From CAXTSE01 sp964246985 (GTDB lineage Bacteria; Actinomycetota; Actinomycetes; Actinomycetales; Microbacteriaceae), in contig CAXTSE010000016.1 in NCBI GenBank assembly GCA_964246985.1, positions 1 through 64,000 on the forward strand: 64,000 bases of DNA, written 5' to 3'. Within the stretch, counting starts at the first letter, position 1; each line of letters starts with the position of its first letter. Below the pieces are notes generated by a model, which was given only the letters and a program-made list of their open reading frames with translations, did no database searches and had not been told where the DNA came from. Of the stretch, positions 1 through 8,201 are shown in pieces. A program made the translations under genes and the position numbers.

Positions 1-595
1 CCCCGTCGTCGAGGCCCGCGAGCTCGGCCTCTTCGGTGATGCGCACAGCGAGCTCGTTCGTATCGGCGAGCAGGTTCTTCTCGAAGCGCGTCGTGAGGGT
101 CGACAGCCGCGCGTTGAGGTCGCGCAGGGCCTGCTTCTCGTCGTCGTCGAGGCCGGCACCCGCCAGGGTCATCGAGGTGTGCCAGCGCTCGACGAGGTAG
201 CGCTGCTCGGATGTCAGCTCGGTATCGGTGTCGAGGTGCTCGGCGATGGTGCGGATGCGCCCGTACAGCTGGCTGTCGAGCACGATCGCGTCGTGGTGGG
301 CCGCGAGCTTCGGGGCGAGCTCCTCCTCGAGCGCGTTGGTCAGATCGTTCGAGTCGGCCGAGCTCTTGTTGAAGAACACGTTCGCGACCCTCTCGAGCAG
401 CTGGCCGCTCCGCTCGAGAGGCTCGAGCGTGTTGTGGAACATCGGGACGTCGCGCTTCCGGACGATCGCCTGCACCTCGGCGAGCTGCTCGGCCATGCCC
501 CTCTCGAACGCCTCGGCGTAGTGCTCGTCGCGGATTTCGGCGAACGGCGGCAGGCCGTAGGGGAGCGTACTGGGCGCGAAGAACGGGTTCGTCAT
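1..595 (-). CDS. M3-family metallopeptidase (Dcp/oligopeptidase type), truncated by the window edge
   Basis: The reverse strand from 595 stays open to base 1 and gives the N-terminal ~198 residues of a protein beginning MTNPFFAPSTLPYGLPPFAE. This N-terminus and the helical stretch after it are typical of M3 zinc oligopeptidases such as peptidyl-dipeptidase Dcp, cytoplasmic enzymes that trim short peptides. The catalytic HExxH motif would lie several hundred residues further on, outside the window, so activity cannot be judged. A TAGGCT hexamer sits exactly six bases before the ATG and there is no Shine-Dalgarno sequence, so the mRNA is probably leaderless. It is divergent from the ArsR-type regulator at 672. 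Confidence 0.8.
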   Translation of the reverse strand, partial: MTNPFFAPSTLPYGLPPFAEIRDEHYAEAFERGMAEQLAEVQAIVRKRDVPMFHNTLEPLERSGQLLERVANVFFNKSSADSNDLTNALEEELAPKLAAHHDAIVLDSQLYGRIRTIAEHLDTDTELTSEQRYLVERWHTSMTLAGAGLDDDEKQALRDLNARLSTLTTRFEKNLLADTNELAVRITEEAELAGLDDG

Positions 596-601
596 GCGAT
601 C

Positions 602-607
602 AGCCTA
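602..607 (-). promoter_or_regulatory. -10 hexamer for the M3 peptidase, leaderless start
   Basis: On the reverse strand TAGGCT ends six bases before the ATG at 595, the spacing expected when transcription starts at the start codon. No -35 box is obvious. Confidence 0.5.
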
Positions 608-623
608 CGGGGACATACTGCAG

Positions 624-669
624 TGCAAAGAGATGCTTGCAAATAAACTGTTGCAAAGATACCTTTGCA
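624..669 (+). promoter_or_regulatory. Operator region of the ArsR-type regulator: perfect palindrome plus two further TGCAAA boxes
   Basis: Positions 652-669 form a perfect inverted repeat, TGCAAAG-ATAC-CTTTGCA. Two more TGCAAA-type boxes lie at 624-629 and 637-643 on the same strand. The likely -10 hexamer TACCTT (660-665) lies inside the palindrome and ends six bases before the ATG at 672. A bound dimer would therefore cover the core promoter, which suggests autorepression; the divergent peptidase promoter at 602-607 is close enough to be co-regulated. Confidence 0.6.
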
Positions 670-671
670 TC

Positions 672-1373
672 ATGACCGACCCGCGCAAGAGCAACTACCA
701 CCTCGGCCGCGCCGACCAGCTCGACATGGCCGCGGTGAAGGCGCTCGCTCACCCCCTCCGTGTGCGCATCCTCGACGAGCTGTCGATGTTCGGCCCCCTC
801 ACGGCAAGCGGCGTCGGCGAGCGACTCCAGGAGTCGAGCGGCTCGACCAGCTACCACCTCCGCCAGCTCGAGAAGCACGGCCTCGTCCGCGAGGTCGACG
901 GACTCGGCAGCGCTCGCGAGCGCTGGTGGGAGCGCACCCCAGGATCCATCTCGATCCCGGACCCGAGCGACTTCCCGCCTGGGAGCGCGGAGCGGCTCGC
1001 CAGCAAGCTCGTCGAAGCCGAATGGAACCGCGCTCGCGAGACGAACATCCACGAGTACCTGCGCGAGGGGGAGAACGTCTTCGGCCGCGAATGGACCGAC
1101 GTCGCGACCGCGGACACGATCAACCTGCGGCTGACTCCCGAGCAGCTGCGCCAGCTCGTCGCCGACATCGACGTCGTGCTGTGGACGTACATCGACGCCT
1201 ACAAGCGCACCCCCACTACAGGCTCCCGACCGGTCCAGATCCACGTGAACGCGTTCCCCCTGGTGCGCGGCGACGTCACCCCTGAGGGGTGGACTCCCGG
1301 CCCCGACGAGGTGGATGCCGGGGGCGGCTCCACGGGCACCGCCGATGTCGGTGGCACAGGCAAGAATCCCTGA
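672..1373 (+). CDS. ArsR-family winged-helix transcriptional regulator
   Basis: 233 residues. Residues ~15-90 form an ArsR-type winged helix: an 'ALAHPLRVRILDEL' first helix and a 'STSYHLRQLEKHGLV' recognition helix. The ~140-residue C-terminal part resembles regulators annotated as helix-turn-helix domain proteins in actinobacteria and may be a ligand or dimer domain. No CxC metal-binding motif is seen in the recognition helix, so metal sensing is unlikely. The frame is open upstream to 594, but the ATG at 672 is chosen because it begins the conserved domain and follows a -10 element by six bases. It overlaps the next small gene by ATGA and probably controls it, itself and perhaps the divergent peptidase. 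Confidence 0.75.
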   Translation: MTDPRKSNYHLGRADQLDMAAVKALAHPLRVRILDELSMFGPLTASGVGERLQESSGSTSYHLRQLEKHGLVREVDGLGSARERWWERTPGSISIPDPSDFPPGSAERLASKLVEAEWNRARETNIHEYLREGENVFGREWTDVATADTINLRLTPEQLRQLVADIDVVLWTYIDAYKRTPTTGSRPVQIHVNAFPLVRGDVTPEGWTPGPDEVDAGGGSTGTADVGGTGKNP

Positions 1374-1639
1374 TGAGGACCATGATGATGAGAAGCGGGG
1401 ACGGCACCATGAGCGCCATCGGCATGAGCACGACGCACACCTACTACCGCAGCATCCACGGCGTTCCGGGACTCGCTGTCCGGCTGGGTCGGATGCTCGA
1501 GCTGTGGGGCACGCGGGCATCCCGCTCGCTCGACCGGCACGAGCTGCTTCGGCGCCACGACGCCGAGATGGGTGCACGACGAGCTCTCGCCGAGCGCGAC
1601 GCGATCATCGCCCGGCACTGCTCCAGCGGCATCCGATGA
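1373..1639 (+). CDS. Small basic hypothetical protein translationally coupled to the ArsR-type regulator
   Basis: 88 residues; the ATG at 1373 overlaps the regulator's TGA by one base. An alternative ATG at 1409, behind a purine-rich GGGGA stretch, would give a 76-residue protein. The sequence is rich in Arg, His and Ala, with a helical segment 'LDRHELLRRHDAEMGARRAL' and no cysteine pair that would indicate a zinc site. There is no signal peptide or membrane segment. I do not recognise a family. The coupling suggests it works with, or is regulated like, the upstream regulator. The gene is convergent with the one ending at 1650. Confidence 0.55.
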   Translation: MRTMMMRSGDGTMSAIGMSTTHTYYRSIHGVPGLAVRLGRMLELWGTRASRSLDRHELLRRHDAEMGARRALAERDAIIARHCSSGIR

Positions 1640-1649
1640 TCGGGCGACG

Positions 1650-1889
1650 TCAGTCGGCCTGCGTGACCGTCACGGTGTCGGTCGCCGGCTCGTAGCGCAG
1701 GGTCGTCCCGTCGTCGAGCTCGACGACGGGTCGACCCTCGAGCCAGGTGAGGGTCCAGCGCCAGGTGCTCGCATCGACGCCGGGAAGCCCGGCCAGCTCC
1801 GCCTCCACCTCGCCGATCGCCGCGACCACGGCCGGGGGCAGACGGTCGGGCGGGGTGGCTCCGACCGTCCAGCGGGTGCCTAGCTGCAT
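1650..1889 (-). CDS. Hypothetical protein, 79 residues
   Basis: The open frame extends to 2048, but the ATG at 1889 is preferred: GGAG lies 8 bases upstream and the residues before it are a low-complexity shadow of the lipoprotein gene. The product is small, acidic and soluble. Its C-terminal half, with 'WRWTLTWLEGRPVVELDDGT', looks like alternating beta strands. It lies 28 bp downstream of the lipoprotein gene on the same strand, so the two are probably cotranscribed after valS. Function unknown. Confidence 0.6.
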   Translation of the reverse strand: MQLGTRWTVGATPPDRLPPAVVAAIGEVEAELAGLPGVDASTWRWTLTWLEGRPVVELDDGTTLRYEPATDTVTVTQAD

Positions 1890-1917
1890 GCGTGTCTCCA
1901 GTTCGTCGGGGTGCGGT

Positions 1918-2478
1918 TCACGATGAGGGTGCGCCCACGTCGACGGCCGCGAGCATCTCGCGTGCGGCTCCGTCGTAGGCATCGCGCGCGGCGTCCGAGG
2001 GCAGCCCGCATTCGTCGACGGGGGCGTAGTAGGTCGCGATCTCGTCACCGCGGTGGACCCAGATCACCAGCGGATCCTGCTGGCGCGGGCTGACGGCGAG
2101 CCAGCAGTGCGAGTCGCCGGTCGATGCCACGGCGTCCGCACGCCGGTAGGCGGCGAGGAGCTCGGCGGGATCGACGACCCGGTACGCCGTCTCCCACGGC
2201 CCGTAGGTGGTCGCCCCATCGGTCTGCCGGTGATCGTCGGCCCGGCAGATGTAGACCTGCTCGAAGGGGCCGGGCACCCCGTCGAGGTGGGTGGCGGCGA
2301 TGTCGGGGCAGTACGCCTCGACGGTCGGCTCCGTGATCGCCTCGACCGGGCTCGTGAAGAGGGGGGCGACCCGTGTGGCGTCGGCGTCGGCGGGGGGAGC
2401 GGCGCACGCGGTCAGAGCACCGAGCGAGAGCGCGAGCGCGCCCGCGCCCGCAGCAAGCGTCCGTCCGATGCCGCGCAT
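1918..2478 (-). CDS. Secreted lipoprotein of unknown function
   Basis: 186 residues. Arg residues near the N-terminus, a hydrophobic run 'LAAGAGALALSLGALTAC' and a lipobox LTAC (Cys at ~25) predict lipidation and anchoring to the outer face of the membrane. The mature part has cysteines in 'EAYCPDIA', 'VYICRADD', 'DSHCWLAV' and 'VDECGLPS', four in all, which could form two disulfides. GGGAGG lies just before the ATG at 2478. The start is 17 bp downstream of the valS stop, so it is probably in the valS transcript. No known family is recognised. Confidence 0.65.
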   Translation of the reverse strand: MRGIGRTLAAGAGALALSLGALTACAAPPADADATRVAPLFTSPVEAITEPTVEAYCPDIAATHLDGVPGPFEQVYICRADDHRQTDGATTYGPWETAYRVVDPAELLAAYRRADAVASTGDSHCWLAVSPRQQDPLVIWVHRGDEIATYYAPVDECGLPSDAARDAYDGAAREMLAAVDVGAPSS

Positions 2479-2495
2479 CCCGCCTCCCGTCGCCC

Positions 2496-5093
2496 CTACT
2501 GCTCCGGCGCCTCGGCGAGCACGATGTCGGTCACCGCGACCTCGTCGGCCGTGATCAGCGTCAGCTCGGCGATCCGCCCGACCGCCTTGAGGTCGTTCGC
2601 AGCCTCGGCGACGATCGACGGGCCGGCTAGGGTCGCCGAGAGCACGTCGGTCTTCTGGGAGGCCTTGGCGTCGGTCTTCGCCCGGCGGATGCCGATGAGA
2701 GCCGCGCTCGCAGCCGGCAGCACCCCGCGGGTCGGTCCCGCGAACTCGAGGTCGGAGGCCTCGGGCCAGGCGGCGAGATGCACCGAGCCGTCGTGGGTCC
2801 ACCGCCAGACCTCCTCCGTCGCGAACGGGATCACCGGCGCGAGCAGCCGCAGCAGCACGTCGATCGCGGTGCGGAGAGCGGTGACCGAGCTCGCCTCACC
2901 GGTGTAGGCGCGTTCCTTGACGAGCTCGAGGTAGTCGTCGCAGAAGGTCCAGAAGAACTGCTCGGCCACCTCGAGCGCGCGTGCGTGGTCGTACTGCTCG
3001 TAGGAGGCGGTCGCGAGCGTCACCACCTGGCGGAGCTCGGCGAGCATGTCGAGGTCGAGGGGGTTCGTGACAGTGGTCTCGACGGGGTCGACCGACGGGG
3101 CCGGGAACGAGTAGACGAACTTGGCCGCGTTCAGCACCTTGATCGCCAGGCGCCGCCCGATCTTGATCTGCTTCGGGTTCTGCGGGTCGAAGGCCGCGTC
3201 GGTGCCGAGGCGCGACGATGCCGCCCAGTAGCGCACCGCATCCGACCCGTGCTCGGTGAGCATGGCTGCGGGCGTGACGACGTTGCCCTTCGACTTCGAC
3301 ATCTTCTTGCGGTCGGGGTCGACGATGAACCCCGAGATGCCGGCGTCGGTCCACGGGATCGCGCCGTGCTCGAGTTGGGCTCGCAGCACCGTCGTGAAGA
3401 GCCAGGTGCGGATGATGTCCTGGCCCTGCGAGCGAAGCGAGTAGGGGAACACCAGGTCGAACAGCTCGTCGTCGACGGCCCAGCCGCCCGCGATCTGGGG
3501 CGTGAGCGACGAGGTCGCCCAGGTGTCCATGATGTCGAGCTCGCCGACGAAGCCGTTTGGCTGGCCGCGCTGCGCCTCGTCGTAGCCGGGGGCGGCATCC
3601 GAGGAGGGATCGACGGGCAGGATCGCCTCACCGGGCACGATCGGCTCGGAGCGCATCGGCTCGCCATCGGAGTCGAGCGGATACCAGACGGGGATCGGGA
3701 CGCCGAAGAAGCGCTGCCGCGAGACCAGCCAGTCGCCGGTGAGGCCGCCGACCCAGTTCTCGTAGCGCACGCGCATGAACTCGGGGTGGAAGTCGATCTG
3801 CGACCCGGCCTCGAGCAGCTTGTCGCGCAGCATGATGTCGCGCGAGCCGTTGGCGATGTACCACTGGCGGGTCGTGATGATCTCGAGCGGCTTGTCGCCC
3901 TTCTCGAAGAACTTCACCGGATGCGTGATCGGCTTGGGCTCGCCGATCAGGTCTCCCGACTCCCGCAGCAGCTCCACCACCTTCGCCTTGGCGCTGAACA
4001 CCGTCTTGCCGACGAGCTCCGCGTAGGCCGCTGTGCCCTGCTCGTCGAACAGGTCGGCGGCGGGCGCCTCGGCGAGGATGCGGCCGTCGGCCCCGATCAC
4101 GGCACGCGTCGGCAGGTCCAGCTCGCGCCACCAGACCACGTCGGTCACATCGCCGAACGTGCAGATCATGGCGATGCCCGATCCCTTGTCCTTCTGCGCC
4201 AGGTGATGGGCGAGCACCGGCACCTCGACGCCGAAGAGCGGGGTGCGCACGGTGGTGCCGAAGAGCGCCTGATAGCGCTCGTCATCCGGATGCGCGACGA
4301 GCGCCACACAGGCGGGCAGCAGCTCCGGCCGCGTGGTCTCGATCTCGATGGCGCCCTCGCCATCCGTGCGCGCGAACGCGACCCGGTGGTACGCGGCGGG
4401 CTGATCCTTGTCCTCGAGCTCGGCCTGGGCCACCGCGGTGCGGAACGTCACGTCCCAGAGTGTGGGCGCATCCGCCTGGTACGCCTCGCCGCGAGCGAGG
4501 TTGCGCAGGAACGCGCGCTGGGCGGCGAGCTGCGCCTCGGCGCCGATCGTGCGGTAGGTCAGCGACCAGTCGACGCTCAGGCCGAGGTCTCGCCAGAGGG
4601 CCTCGAACTGCTTCTCGTCCTCGGCCGTCAGGCGCTCGCACAGCTCGATGAAGTTGCGGCGCGAGATCGGCACCTGGTCGGCGGCCTTGCTCGAGGCATT
4701 GTCTCCGCCCTCGAGGGGAGGCGTGTACCCCTCGACGTAGGGCAGGGTCGGGTCGCAGCGCACGCCGTAGTAGTTCTGCACGCGGCGCTCGGTGGGGAGG
4801 CCGTTGTCGTCCCAGCCCATCGGATAGAAGATCTGCTTGCCGCGCATGCGCTGGAATCGGGCCGCGAGATCCATGTGGGTGTAGCTGAAGACATGCCCGA
4901 TGTGGAGGCTGCCCGACGCGGTGGGCGGGGGAGTGTCGACGCTGAACACGGAGTCCTTGCCGGCGGCCACGGCGGCCGCGCGGTCGAAGCGGTGGGTGCC
5001 CTCGCGCTCCCACACCTCGCCCCAGGTCGCTTCGAGCCCTTCGAGGGCCGGCTTGTCGGGGATGGATCGTGCGGCGCTGGTGGCGTCGGTCAT
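2496..5093 (-). CDS. valS: Valyl-tRNA synthetase
   Basis: 865 residues, a cytoplasmic class I aminoacyl-tRNA synthetase that charges tRNA-Val. The HIGH motif (SLHIGHVFSYTHMD) is near residue 65 and the KMSKS loop (KKMSKSKGNVVTP) lies in the second half, with a CP1 editing domain between them. The length matches the shorter actinobacterial type without the long C-terminal coiled arm. The ATG at 5093 is preferred over an upstream GTG at 5123 because GGAG lies ~9 bases before it and alignable sequence starts shortly after it. No T-box was seen upstream, unlike ileS in this window. It is divergent from the histidine kinase gene. Confidence 0.96.
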   Translation of the reverse strand: MTDATSAARSIPDKPALEGLEATWGEVWEREGTHRFDRAAAVAAGKDSVFSVDTPPPTASGSLHIGHVFSYTHMDLAARFQRMRGKQIFYPMGWDDNGLPTERRVQNYYGVRCDPTLPYVEGYTPPLEGGDNASSKAADQVPISRRNFIELCERLTAEDEKQFEALWRDLGLSVDWSLTYRTIGAEAQLAAQRAFLRNLARGEAYQADAPTLWDVTFRTAVAQAELEDKDQPAAYHRVAFARTDGEGAIEIETTRPELLPACVALVAHPDDERYQALFGTTVRTPLFGVEVPVLAHHLAQKDKGSGIAMICTFGDVTDVVWWRELDLPTRAVIGADGRILAEAPAADLFDEQGTAAYAELVGKTVFSAKAKVVELLRESGDLIGEPKPITHPVKFFEKGDKPLEIITTRQWYIANGSRDIMLRDKLLEAGSQIDFHPEFMRVRYENWVGGLTGDWLVSRQRFFGVPIPVWYPLDSDGEPMRSEPIVPGEAILPVDPSSDAAPGYDEAQRGQPNGFVGELDIMDTWATSSLTPQIAGGWAVDDELFDLVFPYSLRSQGQDIIRTWLFTTVLRAQLEHGAIPWTDAGISGFIVDPDRKKMSKSKGNVVTPAAMLTEHGSDAVRYWAASSRLGTDAAFDPQNPKQIKIGRRLAIKVLNAAKFVYSFPAPSVDPVETTVTNPLDLDMLAELRQVVTLATASYEQYDHARALEVAEQFFWTFCDDYLELVKERAYTGEASSVTALRTAIDVLLRLLAPVIPFATEEVWRWTHDGSVHLAAWPEASDLEFAGPTRGVLPAASAALIGIRRAKTDAKASQKTDVLSATLAGPSIVAEAANDLKAVGRIAELTLITADEVAVTDIVLAEAPEQ

Positions 5094-5150
5094 GGCGGAT
5101 GCTCCGTCCGGTATGTGCGGCACCGTGTCGGTGGAGAGGTGCCTGAGTGT

Positions 5151-5177
5151 GCGTCCGTGTGGACGCCGTCGAGTCTA
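5151..5177 (-). promoter_or_regulatory. valS promoter -10 and 5'-terminal leader hairpin
   Basis: On the reverse strand TAGACT (5172-5177) is a good -10 hexamer. A start of transcription near 5165 would give a ~70-nt leader that opens with a perfect hairpin, GCGTCC-loop-GGACGC (5151-5166, 6-bp stem, 4-nt loop). The hairpin may protect the 5' end or have a regulatory role; neither is shown. Confidence 0.4.
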
Positions 5178-5232
5178 CGCGGCCCCCTCAGTGGGGCATG
5201 TGATTCCGGGGTACAGGCCGCAGTCTGGGTGG

Positions 5233-6663
5233 ATGCGCACCCGTTCCGTCGAGTCGGCCCTCGCGCGCCGCTGGTCGGTGCGGTCGAGGATCCTCGCCAC
5301 CATCCTCGTCGTGGCCGCCCTCGGCCTGATCGCCGCGGGCGCCGTCACCTACCTCGTCGGCCGGCAGTCGGTGCTCGCGGGCATCGACGCGCAGCTCACG
5401 CAGCAGGTCGCCGACGCGCGCGCGGTCGCGCTCGGCGGGGACACGCCCCCGACCACCACGCGCGAGGCGCTCGCCGCCATCGTCGCCCAGGTGGTGCCCG
5501 ATCGCTACCAGAGCTCGCTCGGCATCCTCGCCGGCGAGGCCGTCTTCGCACCCGGCGTGACGACGTCGTTCGACATGCCCTTCGAGCCCGGCTTCACCCA
5601 GCGCGTCCTCGGCGAGGTCAGCGACGGCACCGTGCGGCTGGGCAGCGCTTCGGTGAACGGCATCGATCTGCGCTACATCGCCGTGCCCATCGCGGTGGAC
5701 GACGACCGCGGGGTGTTCCTCATCGGCGCCGACATCCAGGCCGCGCTGAGCGACTTCACCGCCGCGTTCAGCGCCTACGCCGTCGTCGCCGTCATCGTGC
5801 TGGCCCTCATCGGGTTCGCCGGATGGATCGTCGCAGGACGGCTGCTCGCGCCGATCCGCCAGCTGCGTCTCGCCGCCGCGGAGATCACGGAGTCGTCCCG
5901 CAGCACGCGCATCCCGGTCGTGGGCAACGACGACGTCTCCGAGCTGACCGGCACCGTCAACGACATGCTCGACCGCCTCGACGGAGCACTCGTCAGCCAG
6001 CGTCGTCTGCTCGACGACGTGCGCCACGAGCTGAAGACCCCGATCACGATCGTGCGGGGGCACCTCGAGCTCATGGATCCGGTCGACGTCGACGACGTGC
6101 GCTCGACCCAGCTGATCGCCATCGACGAGCTCGACCGCATGTCAGGGCTCATCGACGAGATCGAGGTGCTGGCCGAGAGTCGGATGCTGCAGGTGCATCC
6201 GACGAGCATCCTCGCGGGGGAGCTCACCTCCGAGGTGTTCGCGAAGGCGCGCGGATACCGCGATCACCAATGGCGGCTGGCCGCGACCTCCGCGGGGGTC
6301 GTCTCGGTCGACCGGCAGAAGATGGCGCAGGCCTGGCTGCAGCTCGTCGACAATGCCGTCAAGTACTCGCCGGGCGGATCCACCATCAGCATCGGCTCTG
6401 CCGACGTCGAGGGCGCGGTGCAGTTCTGGGTGCAGGACCAGGGGCCGGGGATCCCGCCCGGATCCGAGCACCTGATCTTCGAGAGATCGCGTCGCGCCGA
6501 CACATCGGGCGTGCACGGATCGGGCCTCGGGCTGTCGATCGTGCGCTCGATCGTCGCCGCGCACGGCGGACGCGTGGCGCACACGTCCTCACCCGCCGGC
6601 ACCACCATCGGGTTCATCCTCCCGGCGCAGACCACGGCCGCGCGCGAGATGGTGGACGCATGA
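5233..6663 (+). CDS. Sensor histidine kinase of a two-component system
   Basis: 476 residues. Two membrane segments (~19-42 and ~178-200) flank a ~135-residue extracytoplasmic sensor region, followed by HAMP (~200-253), the H-box 'DDVRHELKTPITIV' with phospho-acceptor His265, and an ATPase domain with N-box 'QLVDNAVKYSPGG', 'DQGPGIPP' and 'GSGLGLSIV'. All kinase motifs are intact. The frame is open far upstream over valS; the ATG at 5233 is chosen because it directly precedes the basic N-terminus and first membrane helix. Its TGA overlaps the regulator's ATG, so the pair is cotranscribed. The stimulus is not evident. Confidence 0.9.
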   Translation: MRTRSVESALARRWSVRSRILATILVVAALGLIAAGAVTYLVGRQSVLAGIDAQLTQQVADARAVALGGDTPPTTTREALAAIVAQVVPDRYQSSLGILAGEAVFAPGVTTSFDMPFEPGFTQRVLGEVSDGTVRLGSASVNGIDLRYIAVPIAVDDDRGVFLIGADIQAALSDFTAAFSAYAVVAVIVLALIGFAGWIVAGRLLAPIRQLRLAAAEITESSRSTRIPVVGNDDVSELTGTVNDMLDRLDGALVSQRRLLDDVRHELKTPITIVRGHLELMDPVDVDDVRSTQLIAIDELDRMSGLIDEIEVLAESRMLQVHPTSILAGELTSEVFAKARGYRDHQWRLAATSAGVVSVDRQKMAQAWLQLVDNAVKYSPGGSTISIGSADVEGAVQFWVQDQGPGIPPGSEHLIFERSRRADTSGVHGSGLGLSIVRSIVAAHGGRVAHTSSPAGTTIGFILPAQTTAAREMVDA

Positions 6664-7316
6664 GCATCCTCGTCGCCGAGGACGAGACGCGCATCGCGAG
6701 CTTCCTCGACAAGGGGCTGCGGGCCGCCGGCTTCGTCACGCACATCGTCGGCGACGGTCGGCAGGCGGTCGACGCCGCCCTCACCGGCCGGCACGATCTG
6801 CTGCTGCTCGACGTCGGCCTGCCCGGTCTCGACGGGTTCGAGGTGCTGCAGCGTGTGCGATCCGTCGACACCGCCCTCCCGATCATCATGCTCACGGCTC
6901 GCACGTCGGCGTCCGACACGGTGGCAGGGCTCACCGGCGGCGCGGACGACTACGTGCCGAAGCCCTTCCGCTTCGACGAGCTGCTCGCGCGCATCCGACT
7001 GCGGATGGCGAAGGCGGATGCGGCGGGCACGTCGCGCACGCTCTCGCACGACGGCATCACGCTCGACCTGCGCAGCCGCCAGGTCGCCGCGGGCGGACAG
7101 CCCGTCGACCTGTCGGCGCGGGAGTTCGCGCTCGCCGAGGAGCTGCTGCGGAACGCGGGCCACGTGCTCAGCCGTGAGCACCTGCTGAGCGCGGTCTGGG
7201 GCGTCGATTTCGATCCCGGATCCAACGTGGTCGATGTGTACGTGCGCTACCTGCGCGGCAAGCTCGGCGCCGACCGCATCGAGACGCTGCGCGGCCAGGG
7301 GTACCGGCTCGTCTGA
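6660..7316 (+). CDS. OmpR-family response regulator
   Basis: 218 residues. The receiver domain (1-115) has the acidic pair in 'VAEDET', phospho-acceptor Asp51 in 'LLLLDVGLPGLDG', the switch Thr in 'IIMLTART' and the conserved Lys in 'YVPKPF'. The C-terminal winged-helix DNA-binding domain ends in the typical 'VDVYVRYLRGKLG..IETLRGQGYRLV'. The ATG overlaps the kinase stop (ATGA). Here the kinase comes first, the reverse of the commoner order. A strong terminator follows at 7371. Target genes are unknown; the downstream surface-protein genes on the other strand are possible. Confidence 0.92.
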   Translation: MSILVAEDETRIASFLDKGLRAAGFVTHIVGDGRQAVDAALTGRHDLLLLDVGLPGLDGFEVLQRVRSVDTALPIIMLTARTSASDTVAGLTGGADDYVPKPFRFDELLARIRLRMAKADAAGTSRTLSHDGITLDLRSRQVAAGGQPVDLSAREFALAEELLRNAGHVLSREHLLSAVWGVDFDPGSNVVDVYVRYLRGKLGADRIETLRGQGYRLV

Positions 7317-7370
7317 CGCGCCGCCCGCCGGCACCGCGGCGTCGCGGGGCGGAGACGCTCGCGGACATGA

Positions 7371-7402
7371 GGAAGGGCGCGGCCCCCCGGCCGCGCCCTT
7401 CC
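7371..7402. terminator. Bidirectional intrinsic-type terminator
   Basis: A perfect 14-bp GC-rich stem (7371-7384 with 7389-7402) with a CCCC loop lies between the convergent response regulator and the gene ending at 7475. There is no long T tract, as is common in actinobacterial terminators. Confidence 0.75.
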
Positions 7403-7474
7403 TGTGATCTGATCACCGGCCCTCAGCGGCCGGCTGACGAATCGCGGTGGGGACCCCTCCCCGCCGCCTCGCGA

Positions 7475-8110
7475 TCAGTCGTCGTGCTTCTGGTCCTTCA
7501 GGGAGTCCTTGAGGTCCTTCAGCGTGTCTTTGATGAGGTCTTTGAGCTTGTCGCCGCCGTGCCCGGAGTTGCCCGACCCGGAGCTGCTGTTCCCGGGTCC
7601 GGAGTTGCCGGGCTTGGCCGGCGCGGGGGCAGGAGCAGGTGCTGCCGGCGCGGGCGGGACGACGACGGGTGCGGCCGGTGCCGGCGCGGCGGGCGCCGCA
7701 GGCGCGGCGGGCTTCTCCGGCTTGCTGGGCTTCTCGGGCTTGGCGGGCTTCTCCGGCTTGGCGGGCGTCTCAGGCTTGTCCGACTCGGGCTTCCCCGTCG
7801 GCTCGGGCTTGGAGGAGGTCTGGGGAGCGGACGCGGCAGGCGCGGACGTGTCCTCGGACACGCGCGGCGCGCTGCCGTCGATGACCGCGGCGGCGGGCGG
7901 AGCGACCGGGGTCGGGGTTCCGACGACGGCCTTCGTCACGGCGCCCTCGGAGGCGACCTGGTCGGGCGCGGCGATGGCCGCGACGCTCAGCGCCTGGCCC
8001 GCCGACTCGACGGGCGAGGCCGCCACCGCGACTGCGGAACCGCCGACGGCGAGCACGCAGGTGACCACCGAGGCGGTGATCAGGAGGCTGACGGAGGAGC
8101 GCATATCCAC
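7475..8110 (-). CDS. Secreted Pro/Ala/Lys-rich protein with PEKP repeats
   Basis: 211 residues counted from a GTG at 8110; an in-frame ATG two codons later (8104) is equally possible. A signal peptide ('LLITASVVTCVLAVGGSAVAVAA', cleavage near residue 32) is followed by an Ala/Val-rich segment. Residues ~100-165 are Pro-rich, with tandem 'KPEKPAKPEKPSKPEKP' and Ala-Pro runs. A Gly/Ser/Asn hinge follows, and the C-terminus is Lys/Asp-rich ('DLIKDTLKDLKDSLKD', probably an amphipathic helix). The repeats resemble wall-spanning spacers. No sortase motif or membrane helix is seen at the C-terminus. Function unknown, probably extracellular. Confidence 0.7.
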   Translation of the reverse strand: MDMRSSVSLLITASVVTCVLAVGGSAVAVAASPVESAGQALSVAAIAAPDQVASEGAVTKAVVGTPTPVAPPAAAVIDGSAPRVSEDTSAPAASAPQTSSKPEPTGKPESDKPETPAKPEKPAKPEKPSKPEKPAAPAAPAAPAPAAPVVVPPAPAAPAPAPAPAKPGNSGPGNSSSGSGNSGHGGDKLKDLIKDTLKDLKDSLKDQKHDD

Positions 8111-8143
8111 ATCATGGTGGGCGCCCGGATCGCGGTGGGCGGG

Positions 8144-8161
8144 GATGAGAGCACTCTCATC
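8144..8161. promoter_or_regulatory. Perfect 18-bp palindrome upstream of the PEKP-repeat gene
   Basis: GATGAGAG-CA-CTCTCATC lies 33 bp upstream of the start at 8110, where an operator would be expected. A looser inverted repeat (~8167-8191, with GGGGG/CCCC arms) lies beside it and may terminate the gene ending at 8202. The binding protein is unknown. Confidence 0.4.
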
Positions 8162-8201
8162 TTCGGGGTGTCCCCAAAACGGGGGACCGCGCAGGGGAGG
8201 C

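Noticed and set aside
5093..5123. Upstream GTG start for valS
   Set aside because: The ATG at 5093 has GGAG at a proper distance; the ten extra residues look non-conserved.
2778..7316. A 1512-codon frame running from valS antisense into the response regulator
   Set aside because: Only its last ~218 codons are the response regulator; the rest is antisense valS and the kinase gene in another frame.
7690..7780. Tandem repeat that could be taken for a CRISPR or satellite
   Set aside because: It is the in-frame coding repeat for KPEKP units of a secreted protein, without spacers.
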